Shown piece by piece: positions 7,572 to 16,128 of a DNA stretch of 23,218 nt. Position numbers and translations under genes: made by a program. The notes under the pieces were generated by a model. That model saw nothing but the letters and a program-made list of their open reading frames with translations, did no database searches and was not told where the DNA came from. Position 1 is the first letter of the stretch; every line of letters starts with the position of its first letter. Source of the DNA: Chloroflexota bacterium (GTDB lineage Bacteria; Chloroflexota; Anaerolineae; CG2-30-64-16); NCBI GenBank assembly GCA_029555885.1, contig JAKPQT010000747.1, forward strand, positions 1-23,218, given 5' to 3'.

Positions 7572-7610
7572 GTGGGTTTTTGGGGCCGCTTTGCGGCCCC
7601 AAAAACCCAC
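7572..7610. repeat. Perfect 18-bp stem-loop with TTT loop
   Basis: Arms begin GTGGGTTTTTGGGGCCGC and are perfectly complementary around a TTT loop. On either strand the arm contains a run of five T, so it resembles a bidirectional terminator; on the plus strand, however, bases AAAAC follow the stem. Confidence 0.75.
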
Positions 7611-7622
7611 AAAACAGGATTT

Positions 7623-7648
7623 CCCCGCCCCCGCCAGCGGGGGCGGGG
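7623..7648. repeat. Perfect 12-bp GC stem-loop
   Basis: Arms CCCCGCCCCCGC (7623-7634) and GCGGGGGCGGGG (7637-7648) are separated by CA. It is the third hairpin in the nudix-lhr spacer and is made only of G and C in its stem. Confidence 0.75.
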
Positions 7649-7681
7649 CTAGGGGTGGGGGCGGCAGACTACCGAGTCATT

Positions 7682-7711
7682 TTGCCAAAATGCAATAGCG
7701 CCTACTACAAA
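7682..7711 (+). promoter_or_regulatory. Putative sigma-70 promoter of lhr
   Basis: TTGCCA (7682-7687, five of six matches to the -35 consensus) is 18 bases from TACAAA (7706-7711, four of six to the -10). Transcription would begin near 7719, leaving a short leader that still includes the GGAG ribosome site at 7725. The -10 falls inside the repeat arm. Confidence 0.45.
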
Positions 7712-7713
7712 CG
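7694..7713. repeat. Right arm of the split GTTCGTAGTRGGCGC element
   Basis: The segment reads TAGCGCCTACTACAAAC, the inverted partner of the arm at 7450-7472 with an A in place of the usual G (TACAAA rather than TACGAA). That change creates part of the proposed lhr -10 box. Confidence 0.65.
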
Positions 7714-7735
7714 GTGCTATATATGGAGCCTTGTC

Positions 7736-10700
7736 ATGGCTGATCCGCTAGACAACTTTTCGCCGCCTGTGGCGCAGTGGTTCCGTGGGGCGTTCGGGCA
7801 GCCGACCGCGCCGCAGGCCGCGGGCTGGCCGCCCATCCAGCGCGGAGAGCACACGCTCATCCTCGCGCCGACCGGCTCAGGCAAGACGCTGGCCGCGTTC
7901 CTGTGGAGCATCGACGAGATTTACCGGGAGCTGGCCGAAGACCGGGATCGCGCCGGCGTGCGCCTGCTCTACGTCTCGCCGCTCAAGGCGCTCAACAACG
8001 ACATCGAGCGCAACCTGCGCGCGCCGCTGGCAGGCATCCGCGCAACCGCAGAGGCCTTACGTCAGCCGCTTCCGCCGCTGCACGTCTCCGTGCGCACGGG
8101 CGACACCCCGGCCGCGGCCCGCCAGGCGATGGTGCGCAAGCCGCCGCACATCCTCATCACCACGCCGGAATCGCTCTACCTGATCCTGTCCAGCCCGCGC
8201 GCCCGCGATATGCTCAAGACCGTGCGGACGGTCATCGTGGACGAAATCTACACCCTCGTCGGGGAGAAGCGCGGAGTGCATCTCACGCTGAGCCTCGAAC
8301 GGCTCGAACACCTCGCCGGTCGACGCATCCAGCGCATCGGGTTGTCCGCAACCGTGCGCCCGCTGGAGGAGGCCGCGCGGTTCCTGGGGGGTCAGACGTT
8401 CGACGCGCTGCCGGACGGCGAATCGACAAGCGCAGCCGGGACTCCGCGGTCCGGGGAGGCTGAGGCTGCGCCAACACCCCGGCCCGTGACTATCGTGGAC
8501 ACGGGTTACCGGAAGCCGCTCGACCTGGAGGTCGTGACGCCGGTGGAGGATTTCCGCAACCTGCCCGGCACGACCATCTGGCCGACCGCTATCCCGCAGG
8601 TGTTGGGCGACGTGATGCGCCACCGCTCCACGCTCATCTTCGCCAACAATCGCCGGCTGGCGGAGCGGACCGCGGACCGGCTCAACGCGCAGATTGCGGC
8701 GGAACGTTCGGAGGAAATCCCGCCGGGCAGCACCGAGGCGCTGGCGCCGGGCGGCATCGCGCGCGACCGCGGCATGTTTGCCATCGGCGCGGAGGGGCCC
8801 ATCCGCGCGCACCACGGCAGCATGTCGCGCGAGGCGCGGCGCGAGATGGAAGAAGACCTCAAGGCAGGGCGGCTTCCCGCGCTGGTCAGCACGGGGACGC
8901 TGGAACTGGGCATCGACATCGGCATGGTGGACCTCGTCGTCCAGCTCCAGTCGCCCAAGAGCGTGAGCCAGGGGCTCCAGCGCGTCGGGCGGTCGGGCCA
9001 CATGGTCGGGCAGACGAGTCGCGGGCGCATCTACGCGACGCATCGCGAGGACCTCGTGGAGGCGGCAGCCGTCGCGGCCGGGATGCGCGCGGGGGATGTC
9101 GAGGAGACGACCACCCCGCGCAACGCGCTGGACGTGCTGGCCCAGCAGGTGCTCGCGTCCGTCTCCGTGGAGCCGTGGGATGCCGATGCGCTCTACCGGC
9201 TCGTCCGGCAGGCATATCCGTACGCAGACCTGACCCCGCGCGCATGGGAATCCGTGCTGGCGATGCTGTCGGGCCGCTTCCAGGGCGTCAGCGGCGTCGG
9301 CCACCCGTCGCTGCGCCCGCGCATCGCGTGGGACCGCATCAACAACGGGCTGGCGACGCTGCCCGGCACGCGGCTGCTGGCGCTCAACAACCCCGGCACC
9401 ATCCCCGACACCGGCGCATATGATGTCTACCTCGCTGACGGGAAGACGCGCGTCGGCACGCTGGATGAGGAGTTTATCTTCGAGACGCGGCCGGGCGACA
9501 CCTTCCTGCTCGGCTCGAACGTCTGGCGCGTCATGGCGATCGAGAACGACCGGGTAGTCGTCTCCGATGCTGCGGGCCATTTGCCGCGGATGCCGTTCTG
9601 GCACGGCGATTATCCGTGGCGGCCCTACGAACTGGGTGTGCGCATCGGGCGGCTGCGTCGCGAGGTGGCGACGCAGGTCCGGCTGTACCAGAACGAGCCG
9701 GAGAAGGTCATCGCGTGGCTGCGCGAGGCGTACCTGCTGGACCGTAACTCCGCGGTCAACTTGCATGATTACGTCAATCGCCAGCTCGACGCGCTCGGCG
9801 GCATCTCGTCGGATGAGGAGATCATCATCGAGACGTTTGCGGATGCCGTGGGCGAGGCGCGCGCGGTCGTGCACTCGCCGTTCGGCGGGCGCATCAACGG
9901 CGCGTGGGCGCTGGCGCTGGCCGATGCGCTGCGCGAGCGAACCGGCATCGACATCGAGACGCAGGTCAACGACGACGGCATCCTCCTGCGCTTCCCCGGG
10001 GCCGCGCTCAGCGAGCTTAGCGCCGCGCCGGACATTGCGACCGAGGCGGAGTCGCTCCATGCGCTGCGCGAGGCGGCAGGTGAGAGAGAGGTGACGCCGC
10101 CGGGCATCATTTCGCCCGCGCACATCATCCGCCGGATGGGAGTGGACGAGGCGCGGCGGCGCATCCTGCGTGAGCTGCCCAACTCCGCGGTTTTCGGCGC
10201 GCGGTTCCGCATGAACGCGGCGCGGGCGCTGCTGCTGCCGCGGTCACGCGGACGCAGGCGCACCCCGTTCTGGCTGCAGCGGCTCAAGGCGCGCGACCTG
10301 CTGGCCGCGGTGCGCAATCAGCCCGACTTTCCGATCATCGCGGAGACGTACCGCGACTGCCTGCGCGATGTGCTGGACCTGGAGCATCTCAACGAGGTGC
10401 TGCAGGGCATCGAGGAGGGGCGCATCCGCGTGACCGCAGTCGAGACTGCTACGCCGTCGCCGCTGGCCGCGGGTCTGCTGTATGCGTTCGCCAGCGTGTA
10501 TCTGTACGAGTGGGACACGCCGAAGGCTGAGCGGCAGTTGCAAGAACTGGCGCTCAGTCGCGAGCTGGTGGATGACCTGCTGGCGGGTGCGGGCTCGGGG
10601 CGGCTGCCGCTCAGGCCGGAGGCCGTGGCCGAGGTCACGGACGGGACCGCGCGGCCTGCGCGCACTGCGGATGAGCTGGCCGTGCTGCTGCTCCAGATGG

Positions 10701-12745
10701 GCGACCTGACGGCAGCCGAGGTCGCCGCGCGGGCGGGCGAGGACGCCGTGCCGTGGCTGGCGGAACTGGCTGCGGCGGGCCGTGTGGTCGAGCTGGACCT
10801 GCGCACCGCGCACGGCAGCGAGCGGCGGTGGGTGGCCGCGGAACTGGCCGGGGAGTATGCGGGGCTGCTGGCGGACGCATCCGCTGGCGAGACCGACGCA
10901 GCCGAAGGCCTGACAACCGTCCTGCAGCGCTACCTGCGCTCCGCCGGACCGGTGACGCGCGAGGAGATCCTCGACCGGTACGGGTTTAGGGAGGACTGGC
11001 TCACCACGAAGCTGGACCGGCTCGTTGCAGCGCGCGAGCTGGTGCGCGGCCGGTTTGCGCCCGATCGCTCGGCTGGAGACCAGTACTGCGACCGAGGCTT
11101 GTTCGAGCGGCTGTATCGCCGCACGTTGACGCTCCTGCGGCGGGAGGTTGCGCCGGTCCCGCTGGAGGTGTTCGCCGCATTCCTGCTGCGCTGGCAGGGG
11201 ACCGGGCCGGCGCAGCGCACGGAGCCTGACGCGACTGCCGCTGCGGTCGGGCAGTTGCGCGGGTTGGCCCTGCCCATGGCCGTGTGGGAGCGCGACGTGC
11301 TGCCCGCGCGCGCGGTCCGCTACCACCAGTCTGCGCTGGACGCGCTGCTGCGCAGCGGGGAGCGTGCGTGGATCTGTGCTGGCGGCGATGCGAAGCGTGC
11401 TGGTGGCGCCGCGCAGCGCGCCAACGTACGATTCGTCGGCCGCGGGGAAGGCGGGCTGTTCCTGCGCGACTTCCCCGTCACGCTGCCCGATGCGGGGCTG
11501 GCGGACCCGGCCGACCGTGCCGCGGCCGCGATCTACGGCTACCTCAAGGCGGAGGGTGCGTCCTTCGTAGCGGACCTTGCGGCAGGGCTCGGGCTGTCGC
11601 CGGCCGCGCTGCGCGGCGGGCTCACGCGGCTCGCGCTGGCCGGGCTGGTGACGGGCGACAGCCTCGCGGCGCTGGCCGCGGTGCTGGGCGAGACGGGTGC
11701 GCCGCGCGAGCGGCAGGCCAACGACCGGCTGGCCAGCGGGCTGGCCGCAGAGCTGGCTGCACGGCGACCGGGCCGCGGCGGGCGGCGGATGGCGCGGCCC
11801 ACGCGCGAGAGCCTGTACGCGGCGCAGCGTCGCGTGGAGGCGCGGTTGGCCCCGGATGAGCCGCGCGAGGACGAAGGGTGGAGCGGGCGCTGGTCGCTTG
11901 TGAGCCGGGCCGCGGTATTCGGGCCGCCGCGCAGCGCCGAAGACCGTGCCGCAGCGCTGGCACCGTTGCTGCTTGCGCGCTATGGCGTGCTCACGTCCGA
12001 GCTGGTCGCGCGGAGCGAGAGTGCGTGGGCCTGGCTGGGGGGCGGGGAGGAAAGCCCCGCCATCCCGCAGCCGGCCGAGGCCGCGCTCGACTGGAGTCCG
12101 CTGTACATGCAGTTGCAGCGGATGGAGCTCCGCGGGGAGGTGCGCCGGGGGTACTTCGTGCAGGGGCTGTCGGGCGTGCAGTTTGCACTGCCCGAGGCGG
12201 TGGAGGGGCTCCGCGCGAGCCGCGACACGCTGGACGGCGACGAGAGCGTGACCTGCCTGGTGAGCCTGGACCCGGCCAATCTGTACGGCGGGGAGGCGGG
12301 CGGGATAGGACGCGGGCAGGGCGATCCTTCGACGGGCGGAGACCGGAAGCTGGATGGGCGCAGCTTTGCTGCGCACGGAAGCTGGGGTCCTTCGACTGGC
12401 GGTGATTCGTTGGGCGCGGTGAGCCGTACACCTGCTCAGGATGCTTCGACTAATCCAGACCTCTATCGCTTTGCGCGGGTGCCGTCGACCCATGTTGTGC
12501 TCTGGCGCGGCGTGCCGGTGCTCGTCGCGGAGGACAGCGGCGCGCGGCTGACCGCGGCGGGGGTCGAGGAGGAAGTGCTCAGGGCTGCGCTGCGTGCATA
12601 CCTGCAGCGGCCGGGCGCTCCGAAGCGCACGAGCGTCTCGACATGGAACGGCGCGGACGTGCTCGGCAGCGCGGGCGAGCCGCTGCTGCGCGGGCTGGGC
12701 GGCTCGCGCACGCCGGCGGGGATCGATGTGTGGCTGGAGGCGTGA
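7736..12745 (+). CDS. lhr: Lhr-type large DEAD/DEAH-box helicase
   Basis: A 1669-residue protein of the Lhr family, ATP-dependent 3'-to-5' DNA translocases/helicases linked to DNA repair. Visible motifs are Walker A APTGSGKT (44-51), motif II DEIY (169-172; usually DEIH), motif III LSAT (203-206), a motif V region STGTLELGIDIG and motif VI QRVGRSGH (415-422). The Lhr core (winged helix and following domain) runs to about residue 870, and a long C-terminal region of winged-helix-like segments follows, so this is the full-length (core plus CTD) form. E. coli Lhr is 1538 residues; part of the excess is a low-complexity segment at about 1519-1573 encoded by repeat-like DNA. The ATG at 7736 has GGAG seven bases upstream; earlier in-frame codons lie in the repeat-filled spacer and are rejected. 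Confidence 0.95.
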   Translation: MADPLDNFSPPVAQWFRGAFGQPTAPQAAGWPPIQRGEHTLILAPTGSGKTLAAFLWSIDEIYRELAEDRDRAGVRLLYVSPLKALNNDIERNLRAPLAGIRATAEALRQPLPPLHVSVRTGDTPAAARQAMVRKPPHILITTPESLYLILSSPRARDMLKTVRTVIVDEIYTLVGEKRGVHLTLSLERLEHLAGRRIQRIGLSATVRPLEEAARFLGGQTFDALPDGESTSAAGTPRSGEAEAAPTPRPVTIVDTGYRKPLDLEVVTPVEDFRNLPGTTIWPTAIPQVLGDVMRHRSTLIFANNRRLAERTADRLNAQIAAERSEEIPPGSTEALAPGGIARDRGMFAIGAEGPIRAHHGSMSREARREMEEDLKAGRLPALVSTGTLELGIDIGMVDLVVQLQSPKSVSQGLQRVGRSGHMVGQTSRGRIYATHREDLVEAAAVAAGMRAGDVEETTTPRNALDVLAQQVLASVSVEPWDADALYRLVRQAYPYADLTPRAWESVLAMLSGRFQGVSGVGHPSLRPRIAWDRINNGLATLPGTRLLALNNPGTIPDTGAYDVYLADGKTRVGTLDEEFIFETRPGDTFLLGSNVWRVMAIENDRVVVSDAAGHLPRMPFWHGDYPWRPYELGVRIGRLRREVATQVRLYQNEPEKVIAWLREAYLLDRNSAVNLHDYVNRQLDALGGISSDEEIIIETFADAVGEARAVVHSPFGGRINGAWALALADALRERTGIDIETQVNDDGILLRFPGAALSELSAAPDIATEAESLHALREAAGEREVTPPGIISPAHIIRRMGVDEARRRILRELPNSAVFGARFRMNAARALLLPRSRGRRRTPFWLQRLKARDLLAAVRNQPDFPIIAETYRDCLRDVLDLEHLNEVLQGIEEGRIRVTAVETATPSPLAAGLLYAFASVYLYEWDTPKAERQLQELALSRELVDDLLAGAGSGRLPLRPEAVAEVTDGTARPARTADELAVLLLQMGDLTAAEVAARAGEDAVPWLAELAAAGRVVELDLRTAHGSERRWVAAELAGEYAGLLADASAGETDAAEGLTTVLQRYLRSAGPVTREEILDRYGFREDWLTTKLDRLVAARELVRGRFAPDRSAGDQYCDRGLFERLYRRTLTLLRREVAPVPLEVFAAFLLRWQGTGPAQRTEPDATAAAVGQLRGLALPMAVWERDVLPARAVRYHQSALDALLRSGERAWICAGGDAKRAGGAAQRANVRFVGRGEGGLFLRDFPVTLPDAGLADPADRAAAAIYGYLKAEGASFVADLAAGLGLSPAALRGGLTRLALAGLVTGDSLAALAAVLGETGAPRERQANDRLASGLAAELAARRPGRGGRRMARPTRESLYAAQRRVEARLAPDEPREDEGWSGRWSLVSRAAVFGPPRSAEDRAAALAPLLLARYGVLTSELVARSESAWAWLGGGEESPAIPQPAEAALDWSPLYMQLQRMELRGEVRRGYFVQGLSGVQFALPEAVEGLRASRDTLDGDESVTCLVSLDPANLYGGEAGGIGRGQGDPSTGGDRKLDGRSFAAHGSWGPSTGGDSLGAVSRTPAQDASTNPDLYRFARVPSTHVVLWRGVPVLVAEDSGARLTAAGVEEEVLRAALRAYLQRPGAPKRTSVSTWNGADVLGSAGEPLLRGLGGSRTPAGIDVWLEA
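12293..12454. repeat. Repeat-like insert inside the Lhr gene
   Basis: Three CTTCGAC-centred units (near 12325, 12388 and 12442) surround a GCGCAGC-TTT-GCTGCGC hairpin at 12358-12374, itself flanked by direct repeats CGGAAGCTGG (12344-12353 and 12376-12385). The encoded protein is low-complexity with PSTGGD appearing twice, 21 residues apart. It keeps the reading frame. The flanking sequences DPANLYG and PDLYRFARVPSTHVVL read as ordinary Lhr. Confidence 0.65.
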
Positions 12746-12752
12746 GGAGAGG

Positions 12753-12832
12753 CTCACGCAAAGACGCCAAGACCGCAAAGAGGCTCTTCACAATGCTTTG
12801 CGTCCTTTGCGTCCTTTGCGACTTTGCGTGAG
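12753..12832. repeat. ACGCAAAG-type inverted repeat between convergent genes
   Basis: The left arm starts CTCACGCAAAGACGCCAAG and the right arm consists of tandem CTTTGCGTC units ending CTTTGCGTGAG. This inverted repeat style is widespread in environmental bacteria. It fills the 100-bp gap between the ends of lhr and the thioredoxin gene and could end transcription from both sides. Confidence 0.8.
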
Positions 12833-12845
12833 ATTCCCGTCTCCG

Positions 12846-13637
12846 TCAGCCGGCGGCGCGGGCGAGCCGCTGGCGCAGCACCTGGGGTGACTGTGCGCCG
12901 ACAATCTGGTCCACGACCTGGCCGTTGCGGAAGATGAGCAGGGTCGGGATGCCCTGGATGCTGAAGCGCGCGGGCGTACGCGGGTTCTCGTCCACGTTGA
13001 GCTTGGCGACCACTGCGCGGCCCGCGAATTCCGCGGCCAACTGCGACACCGCGGGGGCAATCATCTTGCACGGGCCGCACCACTCGGCCCAGAAGTCCAC
13101 GAGGACGGGCAGCGACGTGCCGCGCAGCGTGGCGTCGAATGTGGCGTCGGTGAGGGTGATGGGTTGGCCGGCGCCGCGGGGCGCGCCCGCAGGCTCGCGG
13201 CGCGGCTCAGTGGGGCGCGGGGGTTCAGCGGGCCGCGCCGGTCCGCCGGATGCGCCGGCGGGCTGCAACGCAATGCTCGGCCCCGTCGGGGCGGGCGGAC
13301 GCGTGCCGCCGCGGGCCAGGTAATCCAGCCAGGCGGCCAGCTCCCGCTCGCCCGCCGCGCCCGTGCCGCGCTCGACGGTCTTGCCATCGCGCACGAACAC
13401 CAGTGCGGGCAGGTGGGTGATGCCGTACTGCCGCGCAACCGCCGGCTCCTCGTCCACGTTGACCCGCGCAATGAGCGCCTTCCCTGAATAGGTCTTCGCC
13501 AGCCGCTCCAACACCGGCGCCAACTGGTCACACGGCGGGCAGTCGCGACGCCACAACACCAACAGCACCGGCAGCCCGGCGTTCAGCACGCGGCCCAGGT
13601 TCGCTTCGTTCGTATGAATCGGCGCATCAATCGCCAT
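12846..13637 (-). CDS. Tandem thioredoxin-domain protein
   Basis: A 263-residue protein with two thioredoxin folds joined by a proline- and alanine-rich linker (about 107-158). The first domain (about 5-106) has the active site RRDCPPC with Cys33 and Cys36 and the loop THLPAL. The second (about 159-263) has the textbook WAEWCGPCKM with Cys187 and Cys190 and the cis-proline loop GIPT. The CPPC site is unusual and should change redox potential relative to CGPC. No signal peptide is seen, so it is cytosolic and could reduce disulfides or serve in relay between domains. The ATG at 13637 follows a strong GGAGGGATGGT ribosome site; an upstream in-frame ATG reads out of a repeat. It lies 94 bp after the YfhO-like gene and may share its transcript. 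Confidence 0.92.
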   Translation of the reverse strand: MAIDAPIHTNEANLGRVLNAGLPVLLVLWRRDCPPCDQLAPVLERLAKTYSGKALIARVNVDEEPAVARQYGITHLPALVFVRDGKTVERGTGAAGERELAAWLDYLARGGTRPPAPTGPSIALQPAGASGGPARPAEPPRPTEPRREPAGAPRGAGQPITLTDATFDATLRGTSLPVLVDFWAEWCGPCKMIAPAVSQLAAEFAGRAVVAKLNVDENPRTPARFSIQGIPTLLIFRNGQVVDQIVGAQSPQVLRQRLARAAG

Positions 13638-13670
13638 ACCATCCCTCCGTTCGACTTGCGGCAAGTTCGG

Positions 13671-13770
13671 CGCAACGGATGTCGCTGCGCTCATGTCGGA
13701 TAAACGAATGGCCGTTCCTCGTCCACATCCTTCATCCGTTACGCGCACCGTAGGTGCGCCATCCGTTGCG
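13671..13770. repeat. Palindromic element overlapping the yfhO-like 3' end
   Basis: Arms CGCAACGGATG (13671-13681) and CATCCGTTGCG (13760-13770) bound a 100-bp unit that also contains GCGCACC-GTA-GGTGCGC (13742-13758) and TCGGATAAACGAATG (13696-13710). The last dozen codons of the yfhO-like gene and its stop lie inside it. Confidence 0.65.
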
Positions 13771-16128
13771 TCGCCGCACCCACACCGCCAGCCCCACAAT
13801 GCCCAACAGGCCGATCGCTGCGGCCACCCATCCGACGCGCCACGGCGCGGGGCTGAAGGCCAATTCGACCTGGTGCTGGCCCGCGGGCACGGCCACGCCC
13901 TGAAACAGGTAGTTCGTGCGCCACGGCTCGCCCGCAGGCGCGCCGTCGATCGTCACGCGCCAGCCAGGATACCAGACCTGGCTCACGAAGATCAGTGCCG
14001 GAGCATCCGCATTGACCGAGAATGATAGGCGGTTGCGGCCTTGCCGGATGTCGCTGACCGTGCCGCTGCCGCCCGCGGGGATCGCCGCGGTGGACGGCGC
14101 CTGGATGACCGCGGTCACCGTCGGGTCGAACCCGGCCGCGGTGACCGCCTGGAGCGCGGCGTCGGGCGACGGCTGGAACACGATGTCACGGACGATGAAC
14201 GCGCGGGGGAGCGCCTGCCGGTTCTCGTAGACGTTCAGATCGGGGTCGCCGTCGAAGGCCAGCGCGAACTTGCCCCAGTCCAGCTCGACATCCTTCTTCG
14301 CGATGACGTAGCGCACGTTCAGCAGATCGTAGAGCCGCGTGGAGCGCGAGCCGAGGCTGTTCCAGTAGCGCTCGAAGTCGGCCAGCACGAGCGGATTCGC
14401 GACCCCGGCCACATCCTCCAGGCCGTACAGCAGCGCGGTGTCCGGCTGCCAGAGGGACTCGATCTGCGTCCGGCTGTCGATGCGGAACGGACCAGGCTGC
14501 GCCGCCAGGTAGGCCGCAATCGGCCCCTGTTCGAAGCTCTGCGAGGGGTCCTGGGTGCCGAGGTCCTGGTAAGCGGCGAGGCTGGCGACATCGAGGAAGA
14601 TGAGCCCCGCAGCCAGCCAGCCGAGCGTGTTGGCGCGCGGCCAGCCGGAGCGCCATGCGGTCAGCCACAGGGAGGACGCCGCGAGCAGGCCCGCGAAGGT
14701 CACGACCGCGATGAGCGTGATGGAGATGCGGATGACGATGGCCGGGTCGCGGTCCTGGACGAGCAGCAGCGCAAGATAGGCCAGCGGGACCGCGACGGCC
14801 CAGACCGCGGCGGTCGCGCGGCCGACCAGCCGCCAGGCGCGATTGAAGACGACTGCCGCAGGGCCGCTCAGCGGGCGGAGCAGGATGTCCAGACCGAGCG
14901 CGGCCAGCCCGGCCAGCGCGAAGTCGGTCAGCAGGACGAAGCGCGCCGGCGCGCGGAGCTGGCCGAACCCGGGCAGCAGCGTGAGCCAGCCGTGCGGGAT
15001 CGCGTAGATGCCGAGCGCGAGGAGGAAGCTGCCCGCGGCGAGCGCGGCGAGCGCCCAGGTCCGCCGCTCACGGCGCAGCGCCAGCGCCAGCCCGGCCAGG
15101 ATCAGCGGCAGGATGCCCAGGTAGCCGATCTCGACGCGCGGCCACGCGCCCCAGTGGAACTGCGGCCCGCGGCCGAAGAAACCGGGGATCAGCCAGCCGA
15201 TCCACTGTGCGGGCGACAGCGAGTAGCCCGCGGTCTCCGCATAGCTCCAGTCCGCGCGGGCGGTCTGGCCTGCGAGCTGGAGCGAAGGCAGGAGGACCGG
15301 CGCGGCCAGCAGCACCGCAACGAGGAAACAGACCGCCAGCGCCAGCACCGCGGCCGCGCCGCGCACCTTGACGTCCGGCTCTGCGTGCGCCAGCCAGACC
15401 TCGCACGCAGCATAGAAGGCCAGGGCAAGCGCAATGAACAGCGTGGCCTGGATATGGCCGGCGAGCGTCGCGACGGCCAGCAGCACGCCGGCGAGCGCAG
15501 CCCGGATAAGTCGCGCGACGACGGGCCGCAGCGCACTGTCCAGCGGGGAGCCGAATGCCCAGAAGACCCAGGGCAGCCAACTGGCAACCCCGTTGAAATT
15601 GAGGTTGCCGAAGTGGGTCACAAAGGCATCGGAGAACATGAAGGCCAGCGCACCCGCGAGGGCTGCGATGCGCCGCGTGCGCAGCCCGCGCACGAGCCAG
15701 AGGTACATGCCTGCGCCCGCAAACCAGATGTGCGCGATGCTCAACCCCTGCAGCGCGCTGTAGGGGAACGCGGGCCGGAGCAGGAAGAGCAGGAGGTTGG
15801 GCGGATAGAGGAAGCCCGCCTGAATGTCGCCCACATGGGGCGCGCCGCCGTACAGGTGCGGATTCCACAGGGGCAGCGCGCCGTCGGCCAGCGCGGCAGC
15901 CGTGAAGCGATACGTCGGATAGAGGAAGGAGACCAGGTCACCGCCATCCGCCGGCATCCAGTTCTGACCGGCCACGACGCGCCAGAAGAAGCCCAGCGTG
16001 GCGAGGGCCAGCACGCCCACCGCCAGCAGGTCCCGGTGCCAGGGGGTTACCAGCCGGCCGCGGCGGTAGGCCGTCCAGACGCCTGCCAGCACCGCCAGCC
16101 AGAGCACAATCACGAAGAGCCAGCCCAT
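13732..16128 (-). CDS. YfhO-type polytopic membrane protein
   Basis: A 798-residue protein of the bacterial YfhO family: many membrane helices with a large outer C-terminal domain. Typical signs are the early PADGGDLVSFLYPTYR and LPLWNPHLYGGAP segments (residues 59-96), long hydrophobic helices from about 100 to 560, and the C-terminal motif YPGWRVTIDG (720-729) followed by a last helix near 768-785. In Gram-positive bacteria YfhO-like proteins take part in adding sugars to cell-wall polymers; function in this group is not established. The ATG at 16128 has GGATG about eight bases upstream. The final residues (NGWRTYGARNG) come from a palindromic repeat, so the native C-terminus may have been shorter. 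Confidence 0.9.
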   Translation of the reverse strand: MGWLFVIVLWLAVLAGVWTAYRRGRLVTPWHRDLLAVGVLALATLGFFWRVVAGQNWMPADGGDLVSFLYPTYRFTAAALADGALPLWNPHLYGGAPHVGDIQAGFLYPPNLLLFLLRPAFPYSALQGLSIAHIWFAGAGMYLWLVRGLRTRRIAALAGALAFMFSDAFVTHFGNLNFNGVASWLPWVFWAFGSPLDSALRPVVARLIRAALAGVLLAVATLAGHIQATLFIALALAFYAACEVWLAHAEPDVKVRGAAAVLALAVCFLVAVLLAAPVLLPSLQLAGQTARADWSYAETAGYSLSPAQWIGWLIPGFFGRGPQFHWGAWPRVEIGYLGILPLILAGLALALRRERRTWALAALAAGSFLLALGIYAIPHGWLTLLPGFGQLRAPARFVLLTDFALAGLAALGLDILLRPLSGPAAVVFNRAWRLVGRATAAVWAVAVPLAYLALLLVQDRDPAIVIRISITLIAVVTFAGLLAASSLWLTAWRSGWPRANTLGWLAAGLIFLDVASLAAYQDLGTQDPSQSFEQGPIAAYLAAQPGPFRIDSRTQIESLWQPDTALLYGLEDVAGVANPLVLADFERYWNSLGSRSTRLYDLLNVRYVIAKKDVELDWGKFALAFDGDPDLNVYENRQALPRAFIVRDIVFQPSPDAALQAVTAAGFDPTVTAVIQAPSTAAIPAGGSGTVSDIRQGRNRLSFSVNADAPALIFVSQVWYPGWRVTIDGAPAGEPWRTNYLFQGVAVPAGQHQVELAFSPAPWRVGWVAAAIGLLGIVGLAVWVRRRNGWRTYGARNG

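Noticed and set aside
8057..12778. Two very long open frames on the minus strand opposite lhr (688 and 844 residues)
   Set aside because: They are Arg/Ala/Gln/His-rich, show no family motif, and mirror the codon bias of a high-GC gene; lhr on the other strand has clear motifs throughout.
12753..12832. CRISPR-like array of CTTTGCGTC units
   Set aside because: Units are too short, there are no spacers of constant length, and the two sides form an inverted repeat.
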